Shown here one piece after another: positions 12,594 through 23,812 of a DNA stretch of 64,000 bases. The stretch comes from Epiperipatus broadwayi (taxonomy: Eukaryota; Onychophora; Udeonychophora; Euonychophora; Peripatidae). The notes below the pieces were generated by a model. The model was not told the origin of the DNA and searched no databases. It saw only the letters and a program-made list of their open reading frames with translations. Position numbers and translations under genes: made by a program. Numbering within the stretch: the first letter of the stretch is position 1; each line of letters begins with the position of its first letter. The stretch is from contig JAQFVV010000050.1 of the NCBI GenBank assembly GCA_028023455.1, forward strand, positions 2,723,626-2,787,625, given 5' to 3'.

Positions 12594-13478
12594 ATGGCTG
12601 AAGCTCCAAGAACCTTGTTTAGTTTACCGAGTACGGAGGAAGAAGCGATCATCTTCTTACAAGACCGCGGTCTTCTCCCCAAAAGGAAATTATGTCAAAA
12701 TGGGCATGAAATGAAAAAATATATTCACAATTCCAAGAAACAATGGCGGTGTAACTTGAAGGATTGCCTGTCAGAAATTGCAATTAGAAAAGGCACGTGG
12801 TTTGTTGGCTCCAAAATGACTTTCGTGACCGCTATACGTTTCATCTATAGTTGGTCCAAAGAATTAACATCGATAACATTTTGTGCGGAGGAATTGAATA
12901 TTTCGGACAAAACTGTTATCGATTGGAACAACTACCTCCGGGAAGTTTGTACCTGGAGATTGTTAAGAAATGAAAGGCGGAAAATCGGAGGTCCCAACAC
13001 AATCGTTGAGATTGATGAAAGCCTCTTCACAAAACGGAAGAACAATGCCGGAAGAGTCCTACCACAGCAATGGCTATTTGGCGGCGTGTGCAGAGAGACT
13101 GAGGAATGCTTTATTGTAGCCATTCGAGATAGAAGTGCGTCTACTCTCATGCAAGAAATTTTGCAAAATGTACACGAAGGCTCGACTATCTACAGCGATT
13201 GCTGGAAGGGATACAAGAGCGAAGAGTTAGCTGAGGCTGGATATGAACACCATCGTGTTAATCACACATACAACTTCGTAGACCCCACAACTGGCGTACA
13301 TACACAGAATGTTGAAAGGTTGTGGGGTTTGGTCAAATGGCGTAATAAAAAACACAGAGGGACAGCACGTCAGCACCTGGACTCATATTTGAGCGAGTTT
13401 ATGTGGAGGCAGTCGTACAAAGCTGATCCTTTCGCTGCAATTTTAGAACATATATCCCAATTCAGTCCTCCACAGTGA
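12594..13478 (+). CDS. Merlin (ISXO2/IS1595-like) DDE transposase, 294 aa
   Basis: Catalyses cut-and-paste movement of the surrounding element by binding its inverted ends. The protein has an N-terminal zinc-binding region with C34, H38, C53 and C58 (CQNGH...CNLKDC), a helix-turn-helix-like segment at about residues 75-120, and a DDE catalytic core. The likely triad is D141 in IVEIDESLF, D202 in STIYSDCWKGYK and E241 in HTQNVERLWGLVKWR; the QQWLFGGVCR block (159-168) is also characteristic of this family. The frame runs uninterrupted from ATG to TGA at close to the usual Merlin length. The start was chosen because it is the first ATG after an in-frame region of stops and gives a complete zinc region. 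Its base composition is clearly more balanced than the surrounding DNA. It is the only intact protein gene in the window. The family assignment is from motifs read directly; activity is inferred. Confidence 0.93.
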   Translation: MAEAPRTLFSLPSTEEEAIIFLQDRGLLPKRKLCQNGHEMKKYIHNSKKQWRCNLKDCLSEIAIRKGTWFVGSKMTFVTAIRFIYSWSKELTSITFCAEELNISDKTVIDWNNYLREVCTWRLLRNERRKIGGPNTIVEIDESLFTKRKNNAGRVLPQQWLFGGVCRETEECFIVAIRDRSASTLMQEILQNVHEGSTIYSDCWKGYKSEELAEAGYEHHRVNHTYNFVDPTTGVHTQNVERLWGLVKWRNKKHRGTARQHLDSYLSEFMWRQSYKADPFAAILEHISQFSPPQ

Positions 13479-13899
13479 ACGCTATTTGTAAGTAATTTTA
13501 ATTTTTTTTATAATAATTATAATTTTAGAATTAATTATATTATTGAATATAGACAATAAGTAATCCAAATGCATGTAAAAGTAACGTCACCATTAATGCC
13601 ATATTCGCATTAAATCTTTATTTTAAATGTACAAACAATTTTTGTTAATATTTCTTCAATTAATTTGTAATTAATTTTCAATAATTTTTTTAATAAAATT
13701 ACCAATATACAGTCCGTTTTTAAAATTACCAAATGCTTGTAGAAACTACGGCGTCTTACACCACATTTTATACAAGATGGCGATTAATGGTAGATTCGCA
13801 TTAACTTTTTTTTTTTAAAATTTACAAAAAAAATTTTTTTTTATATTTCTTCAATTATCAAACTTCCACTTAATTACATTTAATTTGTAAATAATTTTT
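13479..13899. other. Merlin internal AT-rich spacer
   Basis: Non-coding DNA between the transposase stop and the tandem array. Words of the array unit (TGTAAAAGTA, GCGATTAATGG, CAGTCCGTTTTTAAAATTA) appear in diverged form at about 13,570-13,800, suggesting an older outlying unit. Confidence 0.5.
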
Positions 13900-15016
13900 G
13901 GGTTAATATTTCTACAAATATCAAATTATTTTTCGTAAATTCATTAGCCAATGTATGTAAAAGTAGGGCATGTGATCGCGATTAATGGCACATTTTTATG
14001 TGATCGCCATTAACGGCACATTTTCCATAATTTTTTGTTTTTATATTTTGTATTGACATTATTTTGTATTTCATGCATGTAAATTTTCACTAATTTGTTG
14101 GGGTTTTTTTTGTATTTTTGGGTTAATATTTCTACAAATATCAAATTATTTTTCGTAAATTCATTGGCTATACAGTACGGTTTTAAAATTAGCCAATGTG
14201 ATCGCCATTAACGGCACATTTTCCATAATTTTTTGTTTTTATATTTTGTATTGACCTTATTTTGTATTTCATGCATGTAAATTTTCACTAATTTGTTGGG
14301 GTTTTTTTTTGTATTTTTGGGTTAATATTTCTACAAATATCAAATTATTTTTCGTAAATTCATTAGCCAATGTATGTAAAAGTAGGGCGTGTGATCGCGA
14401 TTAATGGCACATTTTTATGTGATCGCCATTAACGGCACATTTTCCATAATTTTTTGTTTTTATATTTTGTATTGACATTATTTTGTATTTCATGCATGTA
14501 AATTTTCACTAATTTGTTGGGTTTTTTTTTGTATTTTTGGGTTAATATTTCTACAAATATCAAATTATTTTTCGTAAATTCATTGGCTATACAGTACGGT
14601 TTTAAAATTAGCCAATGTGATCGCCATTAACGGCACATTTTCCATAATTTTTTGTTTTTATATTTTGTATTGACCTTATTTTGTATTTCATGCATGTAAA
14701 TTTTCACTAATTTGTTGGGTTTTTTTTTGTATTTTTGGGTTAATATTTCTACAAATATCAAATTATTTTTCGTAAATTCATTAGCCAATGTATGTAAAAG
14801 TAGGGCGTGTGATCGCGATTAATGGCACATTTTTATGTGATCGCCATTAACGGCACATTTTCCATAATTTTTTGTTTTTATATTTTGTATTGACCTTATT
14901 TTGTATTTCATGCATGTAAATTTTCACTAATTTGTTGGTTTTTTTTTTGTATTTTTGGGTTAATATTTCTACAAATATCAAATTATTTTTCGTAAATTCA
15001 TTGGCTATACAGTATT
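13900..15016. repeat. Higher-order tandem repeat inside Merlin (about 419 bp = 220 + 198)
   Basis: The phrase GGGTTAATATTTCTACAAAT starts at 13,900, 14,120, 14,319, 14,539, 14,737 and 14,957, so spacing alternates 220/199/220/198/220. Odd units continue into ATTAGCCAATGTATGTAAAA and a GTGATCGCGATTAATGG block; even units continue into ATTGGCTATACAGTACGG. There are thus about 2.7 copies of a 419-bp two-part unit. Copies are almost identical, which points to recent amplification or conversion. Confidence 0.92.
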
Positions 15017-15031
15017 TCAATATCTTGTACT

Positions 15032-15094
15032 ACAAGCTTCGCTTGTCAAAAACACCCAGGGCCCCCCCCCAACAACTACAGCGCTACGCGCTGT
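15032..15094. repeat. Two small perfect hairpins flanking a C run
   Basis: ACAAGC-TTC-GCTTGT at 15,032-15,046 and ACAGCGC-TAC-GCGCTGT at 15,078-15,094 are perfect stem-loops with three-base loops, separated by a CCCAGGGCC-type segment and a run of C. They lie just after the tandem array in Merlin. The function is unknown. Confidence 0.7.
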
Positions 15095-15285
15095 TATAAT
15101 TGGCCACATTTTTAAGATTTTTGAATAGTTTTCATGCATGTACATTTTAAATATTTTGTATTCACAGTATTAAATTTTCACTAATTTTTTTTTTTTGTAT
15201 TTTTTTTTCAGGACCAAGAAACATGCTGGTGTTCAGTCGGTGTGTATCATGTGACATTCCTTTTGTTTTTCATCACATGGTCTAC

Positions 15286-15460
15286 CGATGACGTATTGCC
15301 CTGAAGGCATACCGATTTAATATTGCACTTTTTAATGTGACGTGTTCACGTGATATGCGGACACATCTTATTGAGTAGATGTGTCTGCAGATCACTTGGA
15401 GACGTTATCTTAAAAATCGCAACATTAGACCGGTATGCCTTCAGGGTAATACGTCATCAG
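15286..15460. repeat. Subterminal palindrome at the Merlin right end
   Basis: GATGACGTATTGCCCTGAAG and the following bases near 15,290-15,325 are the near-exact inverse of 15,428-15,459. Between them lies a further hairpin (GACACATCT...AGATGTGTC, around 15,359-15,390). The right end thus holds an internal inverted copy of its own subterminal sequence. This could be a nested non-autonomous end or a transposase-binding array. Confidence 0.8.
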
Positions 15461-15480
15461 GCAAATTATCCGTAAGTACC
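15448..15480 (-). repeat. Merlin right terminal inverted repeat
   Basis: Exact inverse of the left end; it is followed at once by the GTTATGTT copy of the target duplication. Confidence 0.95.
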
Positions 15481-15488
15481 GTTATGTT

Positions 15489-16405
15489 TAGCTTTATTAA
15501 TAGTTTTCATTTATTTATTGGTTGCATTAATAATTATTTTTAATGATTTAATGCAAATATGTTTTTATTAAACATTGGTAAGTATATCATTCATCTGAAT
15601 TATATTAGGAGGTTGACAGACCATAAAAGTATGGAGTGTCTTAATACTGAATTATGAATCTGCATTTGTGGCTGTTTCTGCACCTGACTGTGAACCTTTA
15701 CTACAGATATATACTACATTTCTATAAGTAAAAGCATTCATACTGATTTTTTCCCAGAATGCTTTATTTATTAACAAAATTACTTCTTTACCATAAACAT
15801 AATGGTTGTGAATGTGACACCTGACATTGGACAAACATTCATTCAACAATCAGACAACAGAAAAAATACAGATTTTATATTTAAAAAGCATAAATTTAGT
15901 ATTTCCAAAAAGAAATATTTTTTTTGTGTGTGATAACAAATATTTATTGTCATATTCTATTTTTACTATTTTTTTTTGTTGCACATATTATTACAAAACT
16001 TGCTTAAATTCAAAATAAACTAACTAATAATATATCAAGTGAATGACTCCTTTTAGGTACATTAAAACAAATTTGAAATTGTAAAATCATACTCAATTAT
16101 TTTATCAACAATTTGAACAGATATTGTAAATTCCGTTTAACTGTCACATACTGCCAATAAATTTTGGGTGAATTTTCATTCTCGATTCACTTCATAATAA
16201 TATGGATTGTGATGTGATTGTTCTATTATACAACCTACGAAAAGAAGGAGTAACATTTTCATGTTATTATAGTGCAATCTATTATATATTTCTTAAATGT
16301 TGCTATCTTATATTTGTAGACTTTTATTTAAATTACTTTATTATCTGGATCTAATAATATAACTCAATTTTTGTTCACTTCCTAATTTTCAATATAATTG
16401 ATACT

Positions 16406-16462
<57 letters not shown>

Positions 16463-16702
16463 AACTTAATAAAATGAATCAAAAAAAAGATATTACCATA
16501 TAAGTGAACGTGTTCAAATATCAAAAATTATAAGCAAATTATGAGCAAATTATTAATAACAAGTATTAGAACTCAGGTATATGAAATCATGTGAAGTGAG
16601 TACACTAGTAATTTCAATAAAATATAACTCAGGTATACAGACAGTAGATCTTATCCACTTTCATTTCTTGGTTTGATGTTAAGTGCCTGTTTAAACAAAT
16701 AC
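15489..16702. other. Unannotated AT-rich DNA with (TA)n
   Basis: No gene seen. It holds a (TA)n tract at 16,410-16,459. The small open frames here have no recognisable features. Confidence 0.5.
16410..16459. repeat. (TA)n microsatellite
   Basis: About 25 uninterrupted TA dinucleotides. Confidence 0.97.
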
Positions 16703-16795
16703 TAAGTGAATATGGTCTAGCAGGGCGCCACTAGATTATCTGAATCTAGACACGGTTATATCTAATAACCTTTCACATGTACCGGGTTTGAATCC
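16703..16795 (+). mobile_element. tRNA-like SINE head or tRNA pseudogene
   Basis: It has an A-box-like TGGTCTAGCAGGG near 16,713 and an excellent B box GGGTTTGAATCCC at 16,784-16,796. The separation is longer than in most tRNAs, and the acceptor and T stems do not pair well, so a functional tRNA is unlikely. A SINE head fits better, since an AATAAAA-containing tail follows. Confidence 0.45.
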
Positions 16796-16799
16796 CTTT

Positions 16800-19700
16800 T
16801 TGGTACTTTATTTCTAATAAAATGGAGAGATTTTGCTTTTTGAGCCATATCACTATAAGCACTAATAGTTAGGTAAAAGTAAAACATCTTTAAACCAAAG
16901 TGGAGTATACTAGACATAAATCATTTCTCAGATCTTAACATAACAAATGTGTTTCAATATTTTTATAAGTTCACTAGCTCAGATTATATATAACTAATTT
17001 AGGATCGCAATTCACTCATCCTTGCATGAAATAGATGATGGGATGTTGTTATAATAATACTAAGAGATCACTAAATATTATAAAATCAATATTTATTTAT
17101 GGCCTTTAAACAGTTAAACAGCTCATTAATTAAAACGTTGATGACGATGATGATGATGATAATAATAACAATAATGACAAGGGTTTCAATTACAGCTTTA
17201 GAACTAAGCCTAAACATAAAACTAAATTTTATAAAGAAATGCATAATTATTGCTTAATTTTAGCATACTTACTTATATCTTAAATAACTAATATTCAACC
17301 AGTGATGATGATGAATAATCACACTTAACAAAGACTACACTTAATGAAATATATACGCCTCGTTTAATAAAACAAACTAATATTTATTACTACATTTCTA
17401 ACATATACATAAAAATTTCTAGATAAATATGAAAATTGACATGAATAATAATAATAATAATTGATTATATAACAATCCTCAGATTAATTTTAAGTTCTTC
17501 CCCCTTTCCCTTCAAATGTATTTGTATTAAGTTGGACGTCACATTGACCATGATTTTCACTCCATGAGAAAAGTATTTTAAGTAAAAAAAAATATTATCT
17601 GCTCATTAGCACACATACTTTAAAATCCAACATGTAAATAGAATGTAAAAAAAAATGTTAGTAAAATTGAAAGAGCAAGTTTTAGAAAAGAGTTTTAAAT
17701 TATTTTCTCCCCCTCCCTTCCAAGCGCTGAAATCTATACTGAACTTGAAACAAAATAATCTAATATTCTAATACTACTCATTATTTCACATTCACTCCCA
17801 ATTATACACATATAAAAATATTATTATGTATGTGCGTGTTTTATCCCATAATAACAAAATATTATTAAAAACCAAAATAATGATAATATATCAGTTAAAA
17901 CTAAAATCATAACACCATAAAAAAAATTGTTTTACACATTAATATTGTAAAATTAATAAACAAATAATTTTCATACATTCAAGGTCATTTATGAAGCTCA
18001 AAGTTATTTTTAGTAAGACATTCTTGTTTTTAATTGATCTGAATAGTCTTTAAAAGTTCTTTAAATAAAATATACCACTTTATTGCTAAAATGTTTATTA
18101 AGACTGATATCATAAAGAAAATAGATATAAAAAGTCATATTACCGATCTTTTGTTTGTGGTGAATTTCCAAGGGTTCAAACTTGTCTTGTATAATGTTTA
18201 TATTTCTGCAGCTACTATTTCCATTTTATGTGGGAACAATCTCTTTCTTGAGGTGTATAACTACTTGATGCTGATGACTCTATTGAGGTTATTTGCTTTA
18301 GTGGACAATTTGGAAATCATTATATTAATTTTTCTTCTCTTCCTGTCAAGCATGTGGATGAAATACAGCAGTTGTTTTCACATTGGTAAATTTTCTTGAG
18401 TTTAAAATCAGTTGTTGTAACAATTAATTGGACTTGATGATTAATATTTATCAGTAGATTAATTCATCTTATTTGAATGCAGGTGAATGCTTTCTTCCTT
18501 CTATTAAAAACATCTTATTTCTCTGGTCAGTTGAAAGGTGTAGAATATTATTTTAGACACATCTTTTCTTTTCTATGTGATGTGCAGCTTCCCCAGATGT
18601 ACCGGAACCGATGGGACATACATATAATTTTTCTAACCAGACATTTTTTTATATTTTCAGCATTCAATTTGATAGTTTAACAATCTGAATCAATCACAAT
18701 AATCCTAATAATAATTCAAGACAGCTTTTTATATCCAATTTTTAGCTAACTTAACCAATCAGAGATAGCATCACTTGCTATTTTTGGACAAATTTGTTTT
18801 AATTAGATTTCTAATTTATTTTCAACTAAATTATTTTTCAACTGAAAAGTTTAATCCTTTTTCCAGACACTTTTGTTTAAAAAAAAATAGACTCAATCCT
18901 TATTTCCTTTCTTTTCTCTTTTTTTAACATCCAGGTAACATTTCAAATCTTTGAGCTTCCTTCTTTAGATCTTGAGATAAGACAACTTAATTTTTAGAGT
19001 TCTCACCCATTATAAGCTCCCAAAGTGAAACAATCATTTACAAAAAAAAAATTGCTACAAAGATCGATATCTGATTAAACAGATTTCCTCTTTTAACAAA
19101 AAAAATTGTACAAAAAAATAATTTGACAGATTTAATACTTCCTTTTCTTTCAATATTTAGGAAATGTAAAATTTTGTATGTAATGTACACACATCCTTCA
19201 TTCTTTCAAATCATTCATAAACTAACCTTAAATAATATGATTGCTAGCTTAGGAATTATAACCCAATTATTTAATTAAGTCTGTAACTTTTAAATCCCAA
19301 TTATAATTAAAGAAAAGCAAAATAAAAGCATAGAATAAAATATTAGAATTGATCAAGCATAGGTTAGTTTTAAAGAAAGTTAAAATGTTTAATATTTGAA
19401 ATATAAAACAATTAAATAATTTACACATACATTGCCTATATGTATGCATTATAACTTTCCTTTTTAAAGAAAAATTAAATATTAAATAGTTTAAATGTGT
19501 GTATTACCTTTCTATCAACACACAAACAAGTAAAGCATGTAATTGTTGACCCATTCTTTTCTCTGTTTAAAGCTTTTAGAACTGGACCTTGTAGGGTTTG
19601 AATATACTTGCCACATGTTGGTATAGCATTTTTATTATGTTAAGAAATACAAACTTTTACATAACTGAGAGAAAAAATAAAGAATAGTAGAAGATTTGTG

Positions 19701-20299
19701 TTTATAAAAATGAAAAAATTTAAAATTGCATTTTTTTCTAATTGTACTTTAATACATATATATGCTGTCTCAAATGTTTTATCTATATAAAAAAATTTAA
19801 AAATGTTAAAAGCATGTGACATCTTTTATATATAAAAATATCAATGTAACTCTAACTCAAGAATAAACTAAAATTTTAAAAACCATTAAAACTCCACTTG
19901 GCAGTTTGCAAGCCTGATGAGTAATGCTTTCTCCTTCACTGTTTTTCTGTTGGTGAAGCATTTATTATGTTATTGACAATTTTAGATCATTTTAATCTTT
20001 TAGAAAATATATAGACACAAGCAGTGCAACGATTACATATTGATTTATTTAATTGGCTTATTTAATTATTTATTTATAATTTATTTAATTGTTTCAAGAA
20101 TGTCTAAATTCATTTAAATTTAAAATTCATTTTAAAAAATATTTTAATGCTGTAATGTTTTATAAATAGTTATTAATTATTTTATAATCTTTTCAGTCTG
20201 TTAGCAGACATGCAGGAGTTAATAAATCTGACAATTAAAATGGATATAAAAAGGTATTAAATATGGGGAAAAAAACCAACTAAAATGATTTACACATTA
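16800..20299. other. Unannotated AT-rich DNA
   Basis: No gene could be supported. There is a GATGATGATGATAATAATAA simple repeat near 17,140-17,170. At 18,091-18,399 and 18,477-18,680 there are two hydrophobic open frames (102 and 67 codons) in a pocket of slightly more complex sequence, but neither has a recognisable motif and I do not call them genes. Confidence 0.4.
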
Positions 20300-20612
20300 A
20301 TAGGTCTTTGAACATTCTACCATCAGATTTTCAATAAAATGGATGGCTGAAGAGTTGTGGGTTGGAGTAGTTTGAAGTCTGTCCATTAAAGTATGAAGAA
20401 TGACTATCTTAATATGAAGTTGAGCGCTGATTGTATGTATGTGTGGAGATAGTAATCTGGACCAACTGAAGAATGCTGGTTTAGCATGAAATATATATTG
20501 GTGATTATTTCTCTTTTCAACAATGTATGATCAAGTGGGTCAGAAATATGAGAGGGCATGAAGAGCTGAGGATCATATGAAAGTCTGAGTTCAAATCCCT
20601 TATATATTACAT
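20300..20612 (+). mobile_element. Hammerhead-ribozyme SINE-like element, copy A
   Basis: About 300 bp shared with copies near 46.4-47.0, 55.15-55.53 and 59.2-59.5 kb. The order is a leader (CATCAGATTTTCAATAAAAT, then a TGTCCATTAAAGT block), a conserved AATATGAAGTTGAGCGCTGA-type block, a type I hammerhead ribozyme (20,452-20,507), a linker, and a tRNA-like 3' part with the B box GAGTTCAAATCCC at about 20,589-20,600. No open frame. Inferred to move by the reverse transcriptase of a LINE or as a retrozyme-like RNA. Confidence 0.75.
20452..20507 (+). ncRNA. Type I hammerhead ribozyme, core intact (copy A)
   Basis: Core CTGAAGA is at 20,466-20,472 and GAAA at 20,488-20,491. Stem II pairs ATGCT with AGCAT (5 bp) around a GGTTT loop. 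Stem I pairs ACCAA (20,461-20,465) with TTGGT (20,498-20,502), then continues past a TGG bulge with TAATC against GATTA. Stem III is minimal (A15.1 with U16.1 and a 4-nt loop), as in animal retroelement hammerheads. Predicted cleavage follows A20497. All invariant positions are present; activity is inferred. Confidence 0.8.
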
Positions 20613-22059
20613 TTTATATGTGCAGGTGTGTGTAAGGCTGTACTTTTGTTTATGTATTTTGCATCTATATTTAGTAATGATCGGAGTTACAAAAGAGAAA
20701 TCAGTTTCATTTAATAATTAATTTGAATTTTAGGAAATTGGTTTTAAAAAACATTCAAAAATAAATCTCACATAAAAAAGCTTAGCATAAGCAATGAAAT
20801 TATTTAAAATGGCTGATAAAATTTTCAGTTATGACATGTTGGATTGAACCATAAATGGCTAACATTTTCTTATTGGTTAATTCTAATAAAATTTTGTAAA
20901 TAAACTTGAAAAAAGAGAAATTTAAGATTATAGCAACAATGATTACTAAGAGTAAGGTCAAAAGAAAGAGAAATAGATGGAAACAAAATTTTCACTTTAG
21001 AAGACTGTGAATAATTGCAATCCTTCAACAGCTAAACACTTCAGCATTCATAAATGCATGAGCCGCTATGTAAGGCACATCAATGGCATTTATGTTTATT
21101 TAGGATATATGTTCATGGAATAAATTTGATAGAATATCATATTAAAATAATAAGGAACCTGCATAATATGTTATTTTAATTTAATGCAAAAAGTTTTAAT
21201 TAATAATAAACATTTCTTTCCTCGGGATGTTATTTGGCCTTTGAGCACTCAAGTAACAAGTTGAGTGTGTTTTAGGTGATCAATCTTCACTTTTTTTTTA
21301 TTACCTAGAAATTTATTCAGAAATCTTTAGCTTTTATATCCATTATTTTATCATTGTATCAAACTGCACAGGATCTTGGTGAAGTAAAAGTAGGGAAGGC
21401 ATTAGCCAAGTTTATTTTAATTTGTATTTCATTTGCACTTCTCTTTAAATATATCTTCTTATATTCAGTTTCATTTGCTTTATTTCTAATTTGTAAATAA
21501 TCTTTAGTGTTTATTTGTGATAAAAGCATTTATATTAAACAAACAAATTATAACTGTATTACTAAATGAAAACATGAGAGTAAAATGAGAGAAAAATCAT
21601 GTGTTGTTTTGATTTTATTAATCATATTATCTCTTTGTCTTAAATTGTAACTGGAAAAGTTATATAAATTATTATCCCAAGAAAAGTACTTTTTTCTAGT
21701 TTTCTTTTACAATTATTACATTACTTAATGCAAAAAATTAATACTTTATAAGTTATATATAAATCTATTAATTATTTATTCTACTGTAAAAGTCTACTGT
21801 GGTTACAAATAGTAAATGATTGGGTATCGTAAAACCTCAAAAGTGATAATCTACATCTATGTTTGTTACATTATAGCATAAAAAAATATTGCACTAGTTT
21901 TGATGAATCTTACGTGATTTTCTTTTCTTTTTTTGTGGAGAATTTTATAGACTATGAATTTTTTCTTTATGGTACTTTTATTATATTAAAAACTTTGATA
22001 ATTTGCAATCTAAAAATGTATCACACCATCAAAATGTAAATAGAGGGCAACACTGATTG
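20613..22059. other. Unannotated AT-rich DNA
   Basis: No gene, RNA or clear repeat seen. Confidence 0.45.
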
Positions 22060-23498
22060 ATGCTGTGGCTGAGAAAAAGTATGTAATAGTGATCATAATT
22101 TATAATAGAAATGGTTAGTAAAGTGATGAAAAATAGTAATAAAAATAGAAAGAATAGTGAAAGATGTGGATGGAGAATGAATGATAAGAATAAATTAAAA
22201 GAATATAAAAATAAAAGTTGAAGAAATCATAGAAGAATTGGTTATGGATGAATATAAGAACTGGTGTTGTGAAGTAGAAAAAGTGGCAAATAGGATTTTT
22301 AGGTGAGAAAATTCAGAAGAATAAAAATAATAAAAAAGTGAGAGTTAGTAAAAGTGTAAAAGAGGGGGGGAAAAGCATGCAGAGAATATAAGTGTGCTAT
22401 TAAGAACAAAGAAAGTTAAAAAGATATTAATGTTAAATGGGAAAAGTATTTTTTTAAAAAAGTAGTTGCCTAAAATAGATAATTATATAGAGAAAATGAA
22501 ATTAAATAGTAAATTATTGGATATTAATAGAAGTGAAACAGATGGGGGTAAAATATTTTGGAAATACATTAAAAGAAGGAAGTAGGGGAGAGAGAAATAG
22601 TATTACTAGATGATGAGGGAATAGAGTGTAGCTCTAGAGAAGAGTTAGAGACATTCTTAAATAAGTATATAATGGATATAGAAAAGATGTTAGATGTGAA
22701 GGACAGAGTGATAACAAACATGAAAGCATATAGTAATAAATATTTTGTTTACAGAAAATAAATTGAATGAGGCACAAAAGAAATTGGAAAGTGAAAAGGC
22801 AAGAGATTTAGATGGTTGCACAGCAGAGATGGTGATGAATTTAGAAAATATGACAAAATTAAAACTATTATTATGTTTTAATAAGATGGCATAGAAGAGA
22901 GAATTTCCAGATAATTGGAATAATACAAGAGTAAGGCTACTATTTAAAGAAACAGGTAAAGATCATATAAAATTAAGCAATTATAGGCTGATAGAGGTAA
23001 CATCAGTGTTATATAAAGTTTTCACATATATGGTGGCTGAAAGAGTCACAAAATAGATGAAAAAAATAATATAGTGGGAGAAATGCAAGGAGGTTTTTGA
23101 TCAGATAGGCATATAGGAGATGTATTATTTGTAATTACACAACTTATAAATATGAATAGAAATACAGATCAACAGTTATATATGGTTTTTATAGATATTG
23201 AGAATGCATATGATAAAGTACATAGAAATAGATTATGGATAAGTTTAGTAAATTTGAGAATGGATGGAGCTTTAGTCATTATTATTAAGAGATTGTATAA
23301 AATTATTATATGTATCAATTAGCAAATATAGAATCAGTTAAAGTTAAAAATGGAATGGGACTAAGACAAGGATACCCTATGTCACATATTTTGTTTTTTG
23401 TTGTATTTTAGAAAAATGGAGAGAGCAATAGAAGGACTAGGAGGAGGGATAGAGATACCATTAAGGGAGTATATACAGAAATCAGAAATTGGTCACTT
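22060..23498 (+). pseudogene. Decayed LINE with a reverse transcriptase domain
   Basis: Reading the plus strand across frameshifts and stops gives recognisable non-LTR reverse transcriptase segments: ARDLDGCTAEMV (about 22,801-22,840), NNTRVRLLFKETGKDHIKLSNYR (about 22,918-22,990), QGGF-SDRHIGDVLF (about 23,085-23,125), MVFIDIENAYDKVHRNRLW (about 23,182-23,240; the aspartate is the first catalytic one) and NGMGLRQGYPMS (about 23,352-23,386). Upstream, FWKYIKRRK near 22,560 is the usual linker before the domain. The YADD-containing block is missing because a MITE-like palindrome starts at 23,499. The style resembles RTE-like LINEs and may match the family at 1-320 and 48.2-49.1 kb. It is clearly dead, with many stops. 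Confidence 0.75.
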
Positions 23499-23812
23499 AA
23501 ATAATAGAGATAAATTTTTTTAATATTAAATGCTTTTATTGACTGTGCACTAAAAATAAATAAAATAATTGTTTCTTCAATTACAATTGGAGTTTTTAGA
23601 TTTAACTTGAAATAAAATTATGGGAGGGAGATCAAGAAATTAATTAAATCAATCCATTGTTATAAAAAATAGAGATTGTCTTAATTAATTTATGGACCCT
23701 CCCCATGCATTTATTCCAAGTTAAATTTAAAAACTGAAGATACAATTATTTTATTTCTTTTTAGAGCAAAGTCAATAAAAGCATTTAATATAAAAAATTA
23801 TCTCTATTATTT
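23499..23812. mobile_element. Foldback MITE, arms about 150 bp
   Basis: The left half starting AAATAATAGAGATAAAT is the inverse of the right half ending AATTATCTCTATTATTT, through the words ATGCTTTTATTGACT, AATAAAATAATTGT, TTTAACTTG and a GGGAGGG segment. Arms reach almost to the centre. It contains no open frame and interrupts or ends the LINE just upstream. Confidence 0.8.

Larger units (their letters stand above)
12310..15480 (+). mobile_element. Merlin-family DNA transposon, 3.17 kb, apparently complete
   Basis: The element starts and ends with a perfect 33-bp terminal inverted repeat (12,310-12,342 and 15,448-15,480; outer bases GGTACTTACGGATAATTTGC). It is flanked by GTTATTTT (12,302-12,309) and GTTATGTT (15,481-15,488), an 8-bp target duplication with one mismatch, the length typical of Merlin insertions. 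Inside are one full-length transposase gene (12,594-13,478), an AT-rich spacer, a 419-bp higher-order tandem repeat and a palindromic right end. Perfect ends plus an open transposase frame suggest a young and possibly autonomous copy. Confidence 0.93.

Noticed and set aside
12932-13150. Minus-strand 72-codon frame
   Set aside because: Antisense of the Merlin transposase.
13900-15016. CRISPR array
   Set aside because: Units are over 190 bp with no short repeat/unique spacer pattern, and the context is an animal transposon.
19905-19965. CTGATGAG followed by a hairpin as a possible hammerhead
   Set aside because: No GAAA after the stem and no stem I partner.
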